From assembly GCA_028284665.1 (NCBI GenBank), contig JANQRG010000030.1, positions 1-64,000 of the forward strand: DNA of 64,000 nt, read 5' to 3'. The translations under genes and the position numbers were made by a program. Below the pieces are notes generated by a model. It did not search any database. It was not told where the DNA came from and saw only the letters and a program-made list of their open reading frames with translations. This document shows, one piece after another, positions 49,826-59,600 of this stretch. Origin of the DNA: Croceivirga sp. (GTDB taxonomy: Bacteria > Bacteroidota > Bacteroidia > Flavobacteriales > Flavobacteriaceae). Within the stretch, counting starts at the first letter, position 1. Each line of letters opens with the position of its first letter.

Positions 49826-50293
49826 TTAAACCCCTTTTGCGATCTCTACGATGTTTCGGTTGCCCCGTTCCCAACGCAGTTGGTATTTCATATAGGTTAC
49901 CTTCCAGACACCTTCCTCAACCTCTTTGAGCTTGAATTCGTAATGTCCCCCATTGTCCCAGAATGGCTCACCATCTGCGTTAGTCAACTTATGCACTCCT
50001 AATTCTTGAGCTGTTGCAGTAGCCTGATTGCCATTAACATCGATAACATGACCGGCAATAATGTGTTCGGACCCCTCATAGTTGGCTAGCCATTTCCATT
50101 CCTCAACAAGTTTGCCTGGAGTGATATGAATGGGTTCTCCTCCGAATTCCGAAGTGTAGTCTAGAGTGATTTCGTCTGCAAATACCTTTTTCAACTTATC
50201 CCATTGACCAAGGTCTGCATGCAGCATGATACGGTTAAGAACTTCTGTGATTAATACTTTACTCTGAATTTGATGATTTAATGAATTTTGCAT
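49826..50293 (-). CDS. SnoaL_4-type protein (scytalone dehydratase/ring-hydroxylase beta-subunit fold)
   Basis: 155 residues without signal peptide. LNRIMLHADLGQWDKLKKVFADEITLDYTSEFGGEP and GHYEFKLKEVEEGVWKVTYMKYQLRWERGN fit the SnoaL_4 family. First gene of the NTF2-like trio. A sigma-54-like promoter lies 36 bases upstream and a sigma-54 activator is transcribed divergently. Confidence 0.86.
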   Translation of the reverse strand: MQNSLNHQIQSKVLITEVLNRIMLHADLGQWDKLKKVFADEITLDYTSEFGGEPIHITPGKLVEEWKWLANYEGSEHIIAGHVIDVNGNQATATAQELGVHKLTNADGEPFWDNGGHYEFKLKEVEEGVWKVTYMKYQLRWERGNRNIVEIAKGV

Positions 50294-50328
50294 GATTTCT
50301 ATTTTTTAAAGTTGTTTATTTCAACTGG

Positions 50329-50344
50329 AGGAACAATTGTGCCA
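50329..50344 (-). promoter_or_regulatory. Sigma-54 (-24/-12)-like promoter of the NTF2-like operon
   Basis: Minus strand TGGCAC-AATTG-TTCCT: the -24 element is perfect, and the -12 element has TTCC where consensus is TTGC, one mismatch. The spacing from GG to the final C is as in RpoN promoters. The start codon lies 36 bases further. The divergent gene encodes a GAFTGA-bearing activator, which supports the call. Confidence 0.58.
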
Positions 50345-50407
50345 TTTATATAAAGTCTTGATTAACAGTTAAATAACACATTTTCAGTAAAAAATTATTC
50401 CTAATAT

Positions 50408-50423
50408 ATTGGGAAATCCCAAT
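50408..50423. promoter_or_regulatory. Palindromic upstream activator site candidate
   Basis: ATTGGGA-AA-TCCCAAT, perfect 7+7 arms, lies about 65 bp upstream of the -24 element and 37 bases before the activator start. Half of it, TTGGGAA, recurs 30 bp away at 50439-50445. A natural binding site for the Fis-type HTH of the divergent activator. Confidence 0.55.
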
Positions 50424-50459
50424 TGTATTCACGATATTTTGGGAACAGTATGGATTTTC

Positions 50460-52058
50460 ATGAATGACAAGTCAGCCCTTTATTGGAAAAAGCAGGATGA
50501 AGAGAAAACCGCGTTGCTCCTAGTTAGTGAGAAATTGGCGAGCATACAGCAGCCCAAAGACCTTTTTCAAGTAGTTTTTGAACTCCTGCAACCTACCTTT
50601 AAATTCGATCAAGCCGTTGTAGTACTTTATAATGAGGAATTGACCCATAGCAAGCATTTATTTCATTTTGACCCTAGGGCCGAAGCTCCTGATCGCGACC
50701 AATTTTATAAAAAGCTAATGGCTGAAGAATTGCCAATTGAAGACAGTATCTACCAGGAAATCGTAGAAGCTGAGGAACCAAAAATCATCTCGTGGATGTA
50801 CCTCAACGATAATTATGGACATACTGTTGGTGTTCAATCAGCAAGGTCTTTCGGATTCAAGGAGTTGTTGTTCATGCCAATGAGTTTTGCTGGGAAAAGA
50901 ATCGGCTCCTTTGAATTCCTCTCCAAAACCCAAAATCGATTTTCTCAAAACAAGTTGTTGCTCTATCAAAATATCGGTAACCAAATGGCAGGGGCCATTT
51001 CCAATCTTATTGCCAATGAAAAAGTTGCTAGGGCCATGGAGGAAATCCAACAACTCAACCACAGGTTAAAACAGCACAATGACTATTTGGAAGAAGAGGT
51101 TGCCCATCACTACAATGCTGAAGGTATGATTTCCGAAAGTTTTGTGATGAAGAATGTATTGCAAAACGTAAAGTTGGTTGGAAAAACGGACACCACCGTT
51201 TTAATTATCGGTGAGAGCGGAACGGGAAAAGAATTGATTGCCCGGGCAATTCATAAAGTATCGAATCGAAGTGATAAAACCTTGATCAAAATAAACTGTG
51301 CTACCCTCCCCGCTCAACTCATAGAGTCCGAGCTCTTTGGGCATGAAAAAGGAGCTTTTACCGGAGCGGTTCAACAGCGTATTGGCAAGTTTGAATTAGC
51401 CGTGGGTGGGACGCTGTTTTTGGATGAAATAGGTGAACTCCCTTTGGATCTTCAAGCCAAATTGCTACGGGTCCTACAAGAACGTGAAATCGAGAGACTT
51501 GGGGGCAACGAAGTCATTAAAACCGATGTGAGAATTATCTCCGCTACCAACAGAAACCTGTTGGAAGAGGTTGAAAAGGGAAACTTCCGATCGGATCTTT
51601 ATTACCGACTCAACGTATTTCCAATTGCCCTGCCACCACTACGGGAACGGAAGGAAGAGGTAGAGCATCTGGCTTTTCATTTTCTGAAGAAAAACAGCAA
51701 AAAACTCGGCAAGCCTTTGAAGGGTATCAGTAAGAATGCTTTAAAAAAGCTTCAATCTTACGACTGGCCTGGCAACATTAGGGAATTGGAACATGTCATA
51801 GAGCGAAGTGCTATTCTCACAACAACAAGTCAAATCGAGCAAGTGCACCTACCTAGTACGCAATTGACAAATAATATGAATGAAAACTCGGATTTGGTAA
51901 CTCTTGCGGAAAATGAAAAACAGCATATCCTCAAGGCGTTGAAACATACCAATGGAAAGGTCAGTGGCTACGGAGGAGCAGCAGAGCTTCTAGAGATAAA
52001 GCCAACCACGTTAGAATACAGAATGAAAAAGCTGGGGATTCGGAAAAAATACTCATAA
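50460..52058 (+). CDS. Sigma-54-dependent activator with N-terminal GAF domain (NtrC family)
   Basis: 532 residues from the ATG at 50460. GAF domain about 20-200 (FKFDQAVVVLYNEELTHSKHLF, GFKELLFMPMSFAGKRIGSFEF), AAA+ domain with Walker A GESGTGKE, the sigma-54 contact loop GAFTGA (near residue 298), Walker B GGTLFLDEIGEL and R-fingers, and a C-terminal Fis-type HTH (KVSGYGGAAELLEIKPTTLEYRMKKLGI). There is no receiver domain, so a small molecule probably binds the GAF part. It most likely activates the divergent NTF2-like operon. Confidence 0.94.
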   Translation: MNDKSALYWKKQDEEKTALLLVSEKLASIQQPKDLFQVVFELLQPTFKFDQAVVVLYNEELTHSKHLFHFDPRAEAPDRDQFYKKLMAEELPIEDSIYQEIVEAEEPKIISWMYLNDNYGHTVGVQSARSFGFKELLFMPMSFAGKRIGSFEFLSKTQNRFSQNKLLLYQNIGNQMAGAISNLIANEKVARAMEEIQQLNHRLKQHNDYLEEEVAHHYNAEGMISESFVMKNVLQNVKLVGKTDTTVLIIGESGTGKELIARAIHKVSNRSDKTLIKINCATLPAQLIESELFGHEKGAFTGAVQQRIGKFELAVGGTLFLDEIGELPLDLQAKLLRVLQEREIERLGGNEVIKTDVRIISATNRNLLEEVEKGNFRSDLYYRLNVFPIALPPLRERKEEVEHLAFHFLKKNSKKLGKPLKGISKNALKKLQSYDWPGNIRELEHVIERSAILTTTSQIEQVHLPSTQLTNNMNENSDLVTLAENEKQHILKALKHTNGKVSGYGGAAELLEIKPTTLEYRMKKLGIRKKYS

Positions 52059-52093
52059 AAACAGCGACCCTCATTTTAGAAAAGCCGCTGTTT
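52057..52093 (-). terminator. Repeated terminator, copy R4
   Basis: Minus strand: AACAGCGGCTTTTCTAAAATGAGGGTCGCTGTTTTT. The outer stem AACAGCG/CGCTGTT is intact. It follows the outer-membrane channel gene, and its T-run overlaps the stop codon of the convergent sigma-54 activator gene. Confidence 0.8.
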
Positions 52094-52123
52094 GTCCAAC
52101 ACTAAAGCGTTGTATGGGTTCTT

Positions 52124-53596
52124 TTATCTTGATGTATTCTCTGTAATTTTTAATTGCTCAAATTGGTTTTGCAACTCTTGTTGACTAACAACTTCCCATC
52201 CCCCTCCAAGGGCTTTATAGATCGCAATTAGCGATGTAGCGGCAGCAATCTCGCTAGTTGCTAAGCTATTTTCGGCTACCAAAAGCGTATTGTCTGCACT
52301 CAGATAATCAATAAAGCTATCCAATCCGGCATTGTAACGTTGTCGCGCAATTGTTGCTGCTTCCGCACTGGCCACTGCGGATTTCCGCAAGGTTTCCCGT
52401 CGTTTCAATTCGTTGGTGTAATTCGTCATTGCCGTACTGATTTCCTCCAGGGCCTCTAAAACTGTTTTTTCGTACTGTTGTAACCTCGCGAGAGCTAAAG
52501 CATCGTTCTGATGGATCTGTTGTTTTACCCTCCCCAGATTAAAGGCGGCCCAACTAATGGTAGGAATCACCGTCCAGGTAAAAGAATTGTTGTTCCCAAA
52601 ATTGGAAAAGTCCACAGCTGAAAATCCTATAGATCCGCCAAACTGAATATTGGGATAGAGTTCTGCCACTGATAGGTTGTATTGGGCAATTTGCTGTTGC
52701 AATTGCGCTTCAGCTTGCCTTACATCGGGACGTCTCCTTAGCAGATCGGTTACGCTACCTATGGTCACAGAATTGGGTAGACCTGGCAGCGGTTTTTTGC
52801 TCACGATCCCTTCTTCCAGGTTTCCGGGAACTTCCCCAATTAAAACACTAAGACTATTTTTTAAGGCTTCCATTCTTGCTTTAAGTGGCGGAATCGTCGC
52901 GCGGGTATTTTCCAACTGGGCCAGCGCTCTGGAAACATCCAGACTATTGCTGGTGCCGGCATTTTTCAGACGAAGGGTTAAATCGTAGGTGGCTTGTTGC
53001 CCTTTCAGGTTCCGCTGCGCAATATCCAATTGATATTGTGCGCCCCGAAAGGCTATGTAATTGCCGGCCACCTCGGCAAAAATCCGGACATACACTCCTT
53101 GTAAATCGGCCAAAGCGGATTGTTGGTTGGCGTATACTCCTTTGATTCGGTTAGACACCCTACCGAATACATCGGTTTCCCAAAACGCATCAAAACTTCC
53201 ATTGTAGGTAGTAAATGTTGGATTGGCCCCGGGGACAAAAATGTTTTCCCCTAATCGCGTCCGTGTTACGTTGCCATTGGCGGTTATTGTTGGTAGGCGA
53301 TCGAACCTGGTCCCTTTTAGTGCTGCACGGGAAGCGTGGAAATTGGCAACGGCTGCAGTAATATCCAAATTATGTAGTCGTGCTTTTCGGATCAAGGTGT
53401 CCAATATGGGATCGTTAAATTCAGACCACCATTCGGTAATAATTTCACTTTGGCCCCGGGCAAAAGCGGTATCCTGGGTTATTTCTTCAAGGAAGTTGTC
53501 GTTAATCTCGTTAGTTGAATTCACTTCAAAATCCCTCTTGGTAATTCCACAGGAAACCAGTAACAGGGCGAGTAAGAGTAGTGTTAGATTTTTCAT
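52124..53596 (-). CDS. NodT-family outer-membrane efflux lipoprotein
   Basis: 490 residues, lipoprotein signal ending at C16 (LLVSC). Two OEP repeats typical of OprM/NodT (WWSEFNDPILDTLIRKARLHNLDITAAVANF, LLRRRPDVRQAEAQLQQQIAQYNLSVAELYPNIQFGG, RQRYNAGLDSFIDYLSADNTLL). It is the exit duct of an RND pump, presumably the one at 56666-61188, although three unrelated genes lie between. Its own promoter carries AraC tandem site B, as does the adaptor gene promoter. Confidence 0.92.
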   Translation of the reverse strand: MKNLTLLLLALLLVSCGITKRDFEVNSTNEINDNFLEEITQDTAFARGQSEIITEWWSEFNDPILDTLIRKARLHNLDITAAVANFHASRAALKGTRFDRLPTITANGNVTRTRLGENIFVPGANPTFTTYNGSFDAFWETDVFGRVSNRIKGVYANQQSALADLQGVYVRIFAEVAGNYIAFRGAQYQLDIAQRNLKGQQATYDLTLRLKNAGTSNSLDVSRALAQLENTRATIPPLKARMEALKNSLSVLIGEVPGNLEEGIVSKKPLPGLPNSVTIGSVTDLLRRRPDVRQAEAQLQQQIAQYNLSVAELYPNIQFGGSIGFSAVDFSNFGNNNSFTWTVIPTISWAAFNLGRVKQQIHQNDALALARLQQYEKTVLEALEEISTAMTNYTNELKRRETLRKSAVASAEAATIARQRYNAGLDSFIDYLSADNTLLVAENSLATSEIAAATSLIAIYKALGGGWEVVSQQELQNQFEQLKITENTSR

Positions 53597-53619
53597 GATT
53601 TTTATCTTTTTGTTATGTT

Positions 53620-53680
53620 CAAAGTTCGGTCAGTAAGGGTGTTTCTGTTTAACCAAAAACACCCGTTCTATGACCAAAAT
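53620..53680 (-). promoter_or_regulatory. AraC-type tandem site, copy B, with -7 GAACTTTG
   Basis: Minus strand: TTTTGGTCAT (to 53670), N15, GGTT (53654-53651), exactly 23 bases, GAACTTTG (53627-53620). The half-site TTTTGGTCA repeats as TTTTGGTTA at 21 bp. It drives the outer-membrane channel gene. The remaining 100 or so bases up to 53797 show nothing else. Confidence 0.78.
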
Positions 53681-53797
53681 CTAATATGGTGAGAGCATGT
53701 AGCGGTTAATTGCATCAAATAACCTTGAATAGCTGAGTTTTCTTTTGAAAACCTTTTATTCATTTTCGGTGCATGCTGAAGATTAATTATGAATTCC

Positions 53798-54751
53798 TTA
53801 GAAAACCACTCCTTTTGAAATTGGGTGCTTTTTAGGAAGGGTGGGTTCTCCCAATTGTTCTTTTAAGTTTCTCTCAATAGTCCAGCTTAAAGCACTCATT
53901 GGAGTATCTTCCATTTTATTCTCAAATGGGTCTTGCGTTCGCTCTCCAATAATATCTAATGCCTTAAACACAAAAGAAATTATTACGGATACCGGTATCA
54001 TATAAAAACCTAAATCTTCAACTAGGGCAAAGGGTAATAATGTAGCGTGGATAAAAACAAAGACTCTTGAAAAATAGGAGTAGGGCCTTGGCATTGGGGT
54101 ATTCTTAATACGCTCCGCTTTTCCTTGAATATTGTTGAATTCGACCAATGACAGGTCAAGTTGCATATATCGAAAATCATTAAGCCAACCTTTGTCACTA
54201 GCGTATTTTAAGTCTTCACCCTGTAACTGGATAAGGTAATTTGGGGGATTATCCTTTTTTAAAAATGCTTTAAGCTCTTTTTCATCTATAAGATGTGCTA
54301 AATCTCCATAATCATTTTTCTCAACAATATGTTCAAATCGATTTTTGTTATAGTCATGATGGTTTCTTAGGAATACTCTTAATGCGTGAACAAAAGCAGC
54401 ATGCCGGTAAACTAGTTTTTTCTGAAATGATTTGACCATAATTTCCTCGTCTTCATCGAAATCAAAAAAAGTGGAGGTTTGACGACCCCAAGCCCTGGAA
54501 TAGTTAACCATCAGTCCCCATATCTTACGAGCCTCCCACCATCTGTCATACGCTTGGTTGTTATTGAAACCTAAAAAAATGGCCAGAGCGGTACTCAAAA
54601 TCGCTATGGTGTAAACGGGTAAGTAGATTCTCGATGCATCCAAGTGAATTGAGACAAAATAAACAATAACACTAAGCACAATGTAGTACGCCAGACTCTT
54701 CCAAACGTATAAAAATGTAAGTTTCGGATTTAAATATTTTCTGACTATCAT
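53798..54751 (-). CDS. Bestrophin-family anion channel
   Basis: 317 residues from the ATG at 54751, 4 bases after the SDR stop. Bestrophin/UPF0187 features are WKSLAYYIVLSVIVYF, IAILSTALAIFLGFNNNQAYDRWWEARKIWG (pore-helix and RWWEAR motif) and GFYMIPVSVIISFVFKALDIIGERTQDPFENKMEDTPM. Bacterial homologues form pentameric ion channels. Its place in an AraC-SDR unit inside an efflux cluster has no obvious explanation. Confidence 0.92.
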   Translation of the reverse strand: MIVRKYLNPKLTFLYVWKSLAYYIVLSVIVYFVSIHLDASRIYLPVYTIAILSTALAIFLGFNNNQAYDRWWEARKIWGLMVNYSRAWGRQTSTFFDFDEDEEIMVKSFQKKLVYRHAAFVHALRVFLRNHHDYNKNRFEHIVEKNDYGDLAHLIDEKELKAFLKKDNPPNYLIQLQGEDLKYASDKGWLNDFRYMQLDLSLVEFNNIQGKAERIKNTPMPRPYSYFSRVFVFIHATLLPFALVEDLGFYMIPVSVIISFVFKALDIIGERTQDPFENKMEDTPMSALSWTIERNLKEQLGEPTLPKKHPISKGVVF

Positions 54752-54755
54752 GATC

Positions 54756-55601
54756 CTAAATTTTTCCAGTTGCCATGGATTGTGTAATAAGTTCAAAGCT
54801 TAAGTCCTTTAGCTTTTCCCGCTCTGATTCGTTGTATGCTTGATCATTAGCCCTTGCAATTCTATGACCATCAAAATATTTTCCGGTAACCTTTTTCAAG
54901 CTCTGATGAGTCACTAATCTTTTGGTAGCTTTTGCCCCATCTTCTATTGAAGCTATTCCATAACCAAAAGTCTCTAAGGTCATTTTGGTAGGCATTAGAG
55001 TTGCTGGGTGCAAGGCGTTTACGGTTATTCCAAAGGAGCATAATTCGTTTGCCAGGTCAAATGAAAACATGATCAAGGCCAGCTTACTTTGACTGTAAGC
55101 ATTAATACCACTATAGCCATTGTCTAACATTACATCCCTAAATGAAATTTTACGTTGTCCTGCGGAAGCCATATTGACTATTCTAACATCATTGGATTTA
55201 GTCGCTGACTTTTTCAATAAAGGAAGTAACGCTCTGGTGAGATGGAACGAGGACAAATAGTTCACTGCAAATCGTAACTCGTAGCCATCTTCACTTAATT
55301 GCTTTTCTTCATCTCCCGTACCTGCGCCGATGCCGGCATTATTGACCAAAACATCAAGGTGTCCTTCATGGCTTGATATCTCCGAAGACATCTTTCTCAC
55401 ATTTTCCAAGGATGAGTAGTCTGCCAGATATGGAGTTATTCGCGAAGAGTTGTTAAGGGACATCAGTTGTTTGACCAACTCATTTACTTTGTCTTGATTT
55501 CTTCCATGCACCAAGAGATGGTGTCCTTCTTTTGCTAAACTGAGGGATAATGCTTTTCCTAATCCATCTGTTGCACCGGTGATTAGAATTGTCTTTGCCA
55601 T
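54756..55601 (-). CDS. Short-chain dehydrogenase/reductase
   Basis: 281 residues from the ATG at 55601. Complete motifs: cofactor TGATDGLG, NNAG, catalytic S in NMASAG and YSQSK. It has the length and central insert of the retinol-dehydrogenase-like SDR group. It lies 4 bases before the bestrophin gene and after an AraC gene on the same strand, so an AraC-SDR-bestrophin unit is likely. Confidence 0.92.
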   Translation of the reverse strand: MAKTILITGATDGLGKALSLSLAKEGHHLLVHGRNQDKVNELVKQLMSLNNSSRITPYLADYSSLENVRKMSSEISSHEGHLDVLVNNAGIGAGTGDEEKQLSEDGYELRFAVNYLSSFHLTRALLPLLKKSATKSNDVRIVNMASAGQRKISFRDVMLDNGYSGINAYSQSKLALIMFSFDLANELCSFGITVNALHPATLMPTKMTLETFGYGIASIEDGAKATKRLVTHQSLKKVTGKYFDGHRIARANDQAYNESEREKLKDLSFELITQSMATGKI

Positions 55602-55677
55602 AATGGTATTTTTTTGATTATGACAAAGTAACCGCATAGAAAGTGCTACTTTATTACACCAATTTCGGGAATGGTAG

Positions 55678-56583
55678 TCAATTTTTAAGATTTATCAGGA
55701 ATTCACTTGGAGTGACACCCTTAGAGAACTTTTTGTAGAACTTCGTGAAGTAAGCCGACGAAGAAAAATGAAGTGAGACTGCAATTTCCTTTATACTTAA
55801 ATTGGTATACCGCAAAAGATAATTAGCTTCGAGAAATGTCCTTTTGTTAATCCAATAGATCGGACTGGCACCTGTATTTTCCTTTATTATTTCAGACAAA
55901 TATTGAGGGGTAATAAATAGTTGTTGTGCATAAAAGGATACATTCCGCGTCTCCTTGAAATGCTTATCGACCATTTTTTTAAACCGTTCTACTAGCAAAA
56001 TATGGTTGGTTGTTTGATTTTTGTTTGGAGGGGTTACAACGTTGCTATTGGAAAATCTTTTCGAAAGCAAATGGATATTGTGCAAATGCGTCCAGATGAA
56101 TTCATAAGAGTCCATCGAAGACTTCTTTTGTTCACTCGCTATTGCTATGAAGCTTTTCTCTACTTCATCAAAAGTTTCCTCATCCAGTTGAAAAAGAGGC
56201 CTGCCATCAAACCTATAGAAATCAAGGGTATCCAACCATTTCTGGTCTGCAAAGTATTTAAGGTAGAACTCCTTTTTAAAGCAGATGTAAAAACCATCTA
56301 TATCCTCGGACAAATCGGACAAGTTATGCAATACTCCAGGCGCCAAAAAATGGATAGTCTTCGGTATAATCTGATAAGATAGGAGTCCTATGTCCTTGTT
56401 GGCATTTCCGTTTCTATTAATGGCAACAACGTAAAAGTCCATTCTATTGGGCTCAAACTCCACGACTAGTCCTTGGTTTTGGTAAATCTCAATCCCGTGT
56501 TTTTCAAAATAAATGCCGGAATCCAATTCATAGCGATGCACATTTGAGGCTTCGGAATTAGTGTAGAATGGGATGTTGGACAT
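55678..56583 (-). CDS. AraC-family transcriptional regulator (A5)
   Basis: 301 residues. N-terminal domain with PKTIHFLAPGVLHNLSDLSEDIDGFYICFKKEFY and C-terminal HTHs NVSFYAQQLFITPQYLSEIIKENTGASPIYWI and IKEIAVSLHFSSSAYFTKFYKKFSKGVTPSEFL. Its second HTH lacks the EPTHFTRFFKK of A1/A2. It is separated from the upstream RND pump gene by a strong terminator, so it heads its own unit with the SDR and bestrophin genes. Confidence 0.93.
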   Translation of the reverse strand: MSNIPFYTNSEASNVHRYELDSGIYFEKHGIEIYQNQGLVVEFEPNRMDFYVVAINRNGNANKDIGLLSYQIIPKTIHFLAPGVLHNLSDLSEDIDGFYICFKKEFYLKYFADQKWLDTLDFYRFDGRPLFQLDEETFDEVEKSFIAIASEQKKSSMDSYEFIWTHLHNIHLLSKRFSNSNVVTPPNKNQTTNHILLVERFKKMVDKHFKETRNVSFYAQQLFITPQYLSEIIKENTGASPIYWINKRTFLEANYLLRYTNLSIKEIAVSLHFSSSAYFTKFYKKFSKGVTPSEFLINLKN

Positions 56584-56601
56584 TGTCTGAAGAAAAGCTT
56601 T

Positions 56602-56645
56602 AAAATAAGAAAAATGTGGTACCCAAATTCAATGAGTACCACATT
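56602..56645 (-). terminator. Terminator after the RND pump gene
   Basis: Minus strand AATGTGGTAC and GTACCACATT form a perfect 10-bp stem (56645-56636 and 56622-56613) followed by TTTCTTATTTT. It closes the adaptor-pump operon 20 bases after the pump stop. Confidence 0.85.
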
Positions 56646-56665
56646 AGTTCAATTGAAATCTCTAT

Positions 56666-59600
56666 TTAAATTAACTGTGCTTTTTTGTTGATTCGTTGGA
56701 TCGTGCTTGGAGATTTGTCTTTAGATTTTTTTGTGGTCAGTTTTCTGCCCAGATAGTAAAATACCGGGGTAAGAAATATGCCAAACAAGGTTACGCCTAG
56801 CATACCACTGAAAACAGCAATCCCTAAAGCGTTTCTGAGTTCAGCCCCTGCACCTGTGGCGATGACCAAAGGCACTACCCCTAGGATAAAGGCCATTGCG
56901 GTCATTAAGATGGGGCGCAACCGTAGCCGTGATGCTTCGATAACGGCTGACCTCAATTCTGTTCCCTGATCTTCGAGCTGCTTGGCAAACTCAACGATCA
57001 GAATAGCATTCTTACTTGCCAACCCTACCAGAACTACCAGGCCAATTTGTACCATGATGTTGTTGTCCAAACCGGCAAGGTCTATCCCGATCATTGCAGA
57101 TAGCAGTACCATTGGAACTATAAAGATCACTGCAAGTGGGAGTACCAGGCTTTCAAATTGTGCAGCTAAGAGCAGGAATACAAAGACGACGGCTAATAAA
57201 AAGGCGATTCCCGCGGTGTTCCCTGTTTGTTTTTGTTGATAGGCCATTTCGGTCCATTCAAAAGAAATGCCCTGAGGCAAGATCTCTGCGGCGAGTGTTT
57301 CCATCCGATCCAGCGCTTGTCCTGTACTGTAACCGGGAGCAATATCTCCAACCAGGGATGCTGATGGGTACAAGTTGAACCGTGGTATCCTATTGGGGCC
57401 GGCAATATCTTTTTGCGTACTGATGGTGCCCAGCGGAACCATATTCCCATTTTGGTTGCGCACCTTGATGCGTGAAATATCATCAGGAGTTAATCGGTTA
57501 GGGGCATCAGCCTGAGCAGTAACTTGATAGGTTCTTCCAAGATAGTTGAATTCATTCACAAAGGCTGAACCCAAATACACTTCCAGGGATTGGAATACTT
57601 CGGCCACATTGATGCCCAATTGCTCGGCTTTCACCCGGTCAATATCCAAATACAATTGAGGAGTTTGGTTGTTGAAGAAGGTAAATACGCTATTCAAAAC
57701 AGGGTCTGCGTTAGCAGCGGCAGCCAGTTGATACGTAGCATTCAACAGCGCTTCAGAACCAAGGTTCGCACGGTCCTGTACCATCATCCGAAAACCACCG
57801 GCGTTTCCGATACCACGAACCGATGGAGGTGGGATCACTACAACGAAGGCGTCATCCACTTCCGCCATTTTTCCACGTAATGTTCCCAAAAGCGCTTCAT
57901 AGCCAATTCCCTTTTCGGCGCGGACATCAAAGTCTTCCAGGGTAACAAAGATAGCGGCAGCATTAGAGGCGTTGGTGAACGAGGCACCGTCAAATCCAGT
58001 AAAGGAAACTGTATTGGCCACGCCATCTACTTCTAACAAGGTATCAATAGCGTCCTGTACCACTTGATCCGTCCTGCTTAACGAAGCACCGGGAGGTAAT
58101 TGGATGGCAGCAATAAAATATTGTTGATCCATAGCGGGAACAAAACCACTAGGCACCCGGTTAAACTCAAACCCGGTTAGGGCAATCAATCCTCCATAAA
58201 CCACCATCACCATGGTACTTGTCCTTACCAATTTGCGAACACTATTCCCGTAACGAACGGACAGAGTTTCCATAAAGCTGTTGAAACCATCCCCGATGAA
58301 TTTCAAAGGGCGTAGGAGTAGTGGAGTTTTCTTTTTGGTGTCATGTTCCTCATGGCGCATTAGCAAGGCGGCCATTGCAGGGCTCAAGGTGAGTGATACA
58401 AAAACGGAGATAGCCGTAGCTACGGCTATGGTTAATCCGAATTGCTTATAAAACTGTCCGGAGATCCCTTCCAGGAAAGTTGTGGGGATGAATACTGCGA
58501 TAAGTACTAATCCGATAGCTACTAATGCGCCTCCTACTTCATCCATGGTTTTACGGGCCGCTTCTTTTGGCGAAAGCCCCTTGGCCAGGTACCGCTCCAT
58601 ATTTTCTACTACTACTATGGCATCGTCTACTACAATTCCTATAGCCAATACCAGACCGAACAGGGTTAAATTATTCAAGGAGAATCCTAATCCTTGCATC
58701 ACTGCGAAGGTTCCGATCAGGGAAACCGGAATGGCTAAGATGGGGATGATAGCGGCTCTCCAGGACTGTAAAAACAGTAGGATGACCACTACCACTAAAA
58801 AAATCGCTTCAAAAATCGTATGATATACTTCATCCACTGATTTTTGAACAAACTCCGTAGGATTGTACGCAATTTTATATTCCAGGTCTTCCGGAAAATC
58901 TTTTGCTAGTTCTGCAACTTTTTCCTGAATGGCGGCTGCAGTTTCCAAGGCGTTACCCCCAGGTTGCTGGTAAATGGGCATGGCAATAGCGGGGTCTTTT
59001 CCCAAATAGCCTTTAGTAGCATAGTTTTGAGCACCCAATTCAACACGTCCTACATCTTTCAATTGTACAATACGGCCATTGTCTCCGGCTTTGATAATGA
59101 TATTTTCGAATTCTTCTTCTGTGATCAGTTTTCCTTGCGTCTGAACATTGATCTCAAAAGCGGATTGCTTACCGGAGGGTAGGGTGTTTAGCGTACCACT
59201 CGCGATTTGAACATTCTGGGCTCTCAGTGCTGCAACCACTTCACCTGCGGTCATATCCAGGTTAGCGATGCGGTCGGGGTCCAACCAGATACGCATGGCA
59301 TATTCTGCAGCACCAAAGATTTGAATATCGCCAACACCTTTTATACGAGCGATCTGATCGATCATTTGTAAGGTAGCGTAATTACCGATATAAGTTTGGT
59401 CATAGGTTTTATTCGGAGAATACATATTGACGACCAGCAAAATATCCGGAGATACCTTGTTGGTGGTTATCCCTAGCCGACGTACTGATTCCGGTAATCG
59501 GGGTTCCGCTACGGCCACCCGGTTTTGAACCTGTACCTGGGCACGATCCAGATCCGTTCCCAATTCAAAGGCCACCTGAATAGTGACTACCCCATCGGCT

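Noticed and set aside
55602-55680. A seventh copy of the AraC tandem site before the SDR gene at 55601
   Set aside because: TTGGTGTAAT and GGTTACTTTG are present, but the second half-site is not 21 bp from the first and the distance to the -7 box does not fit.
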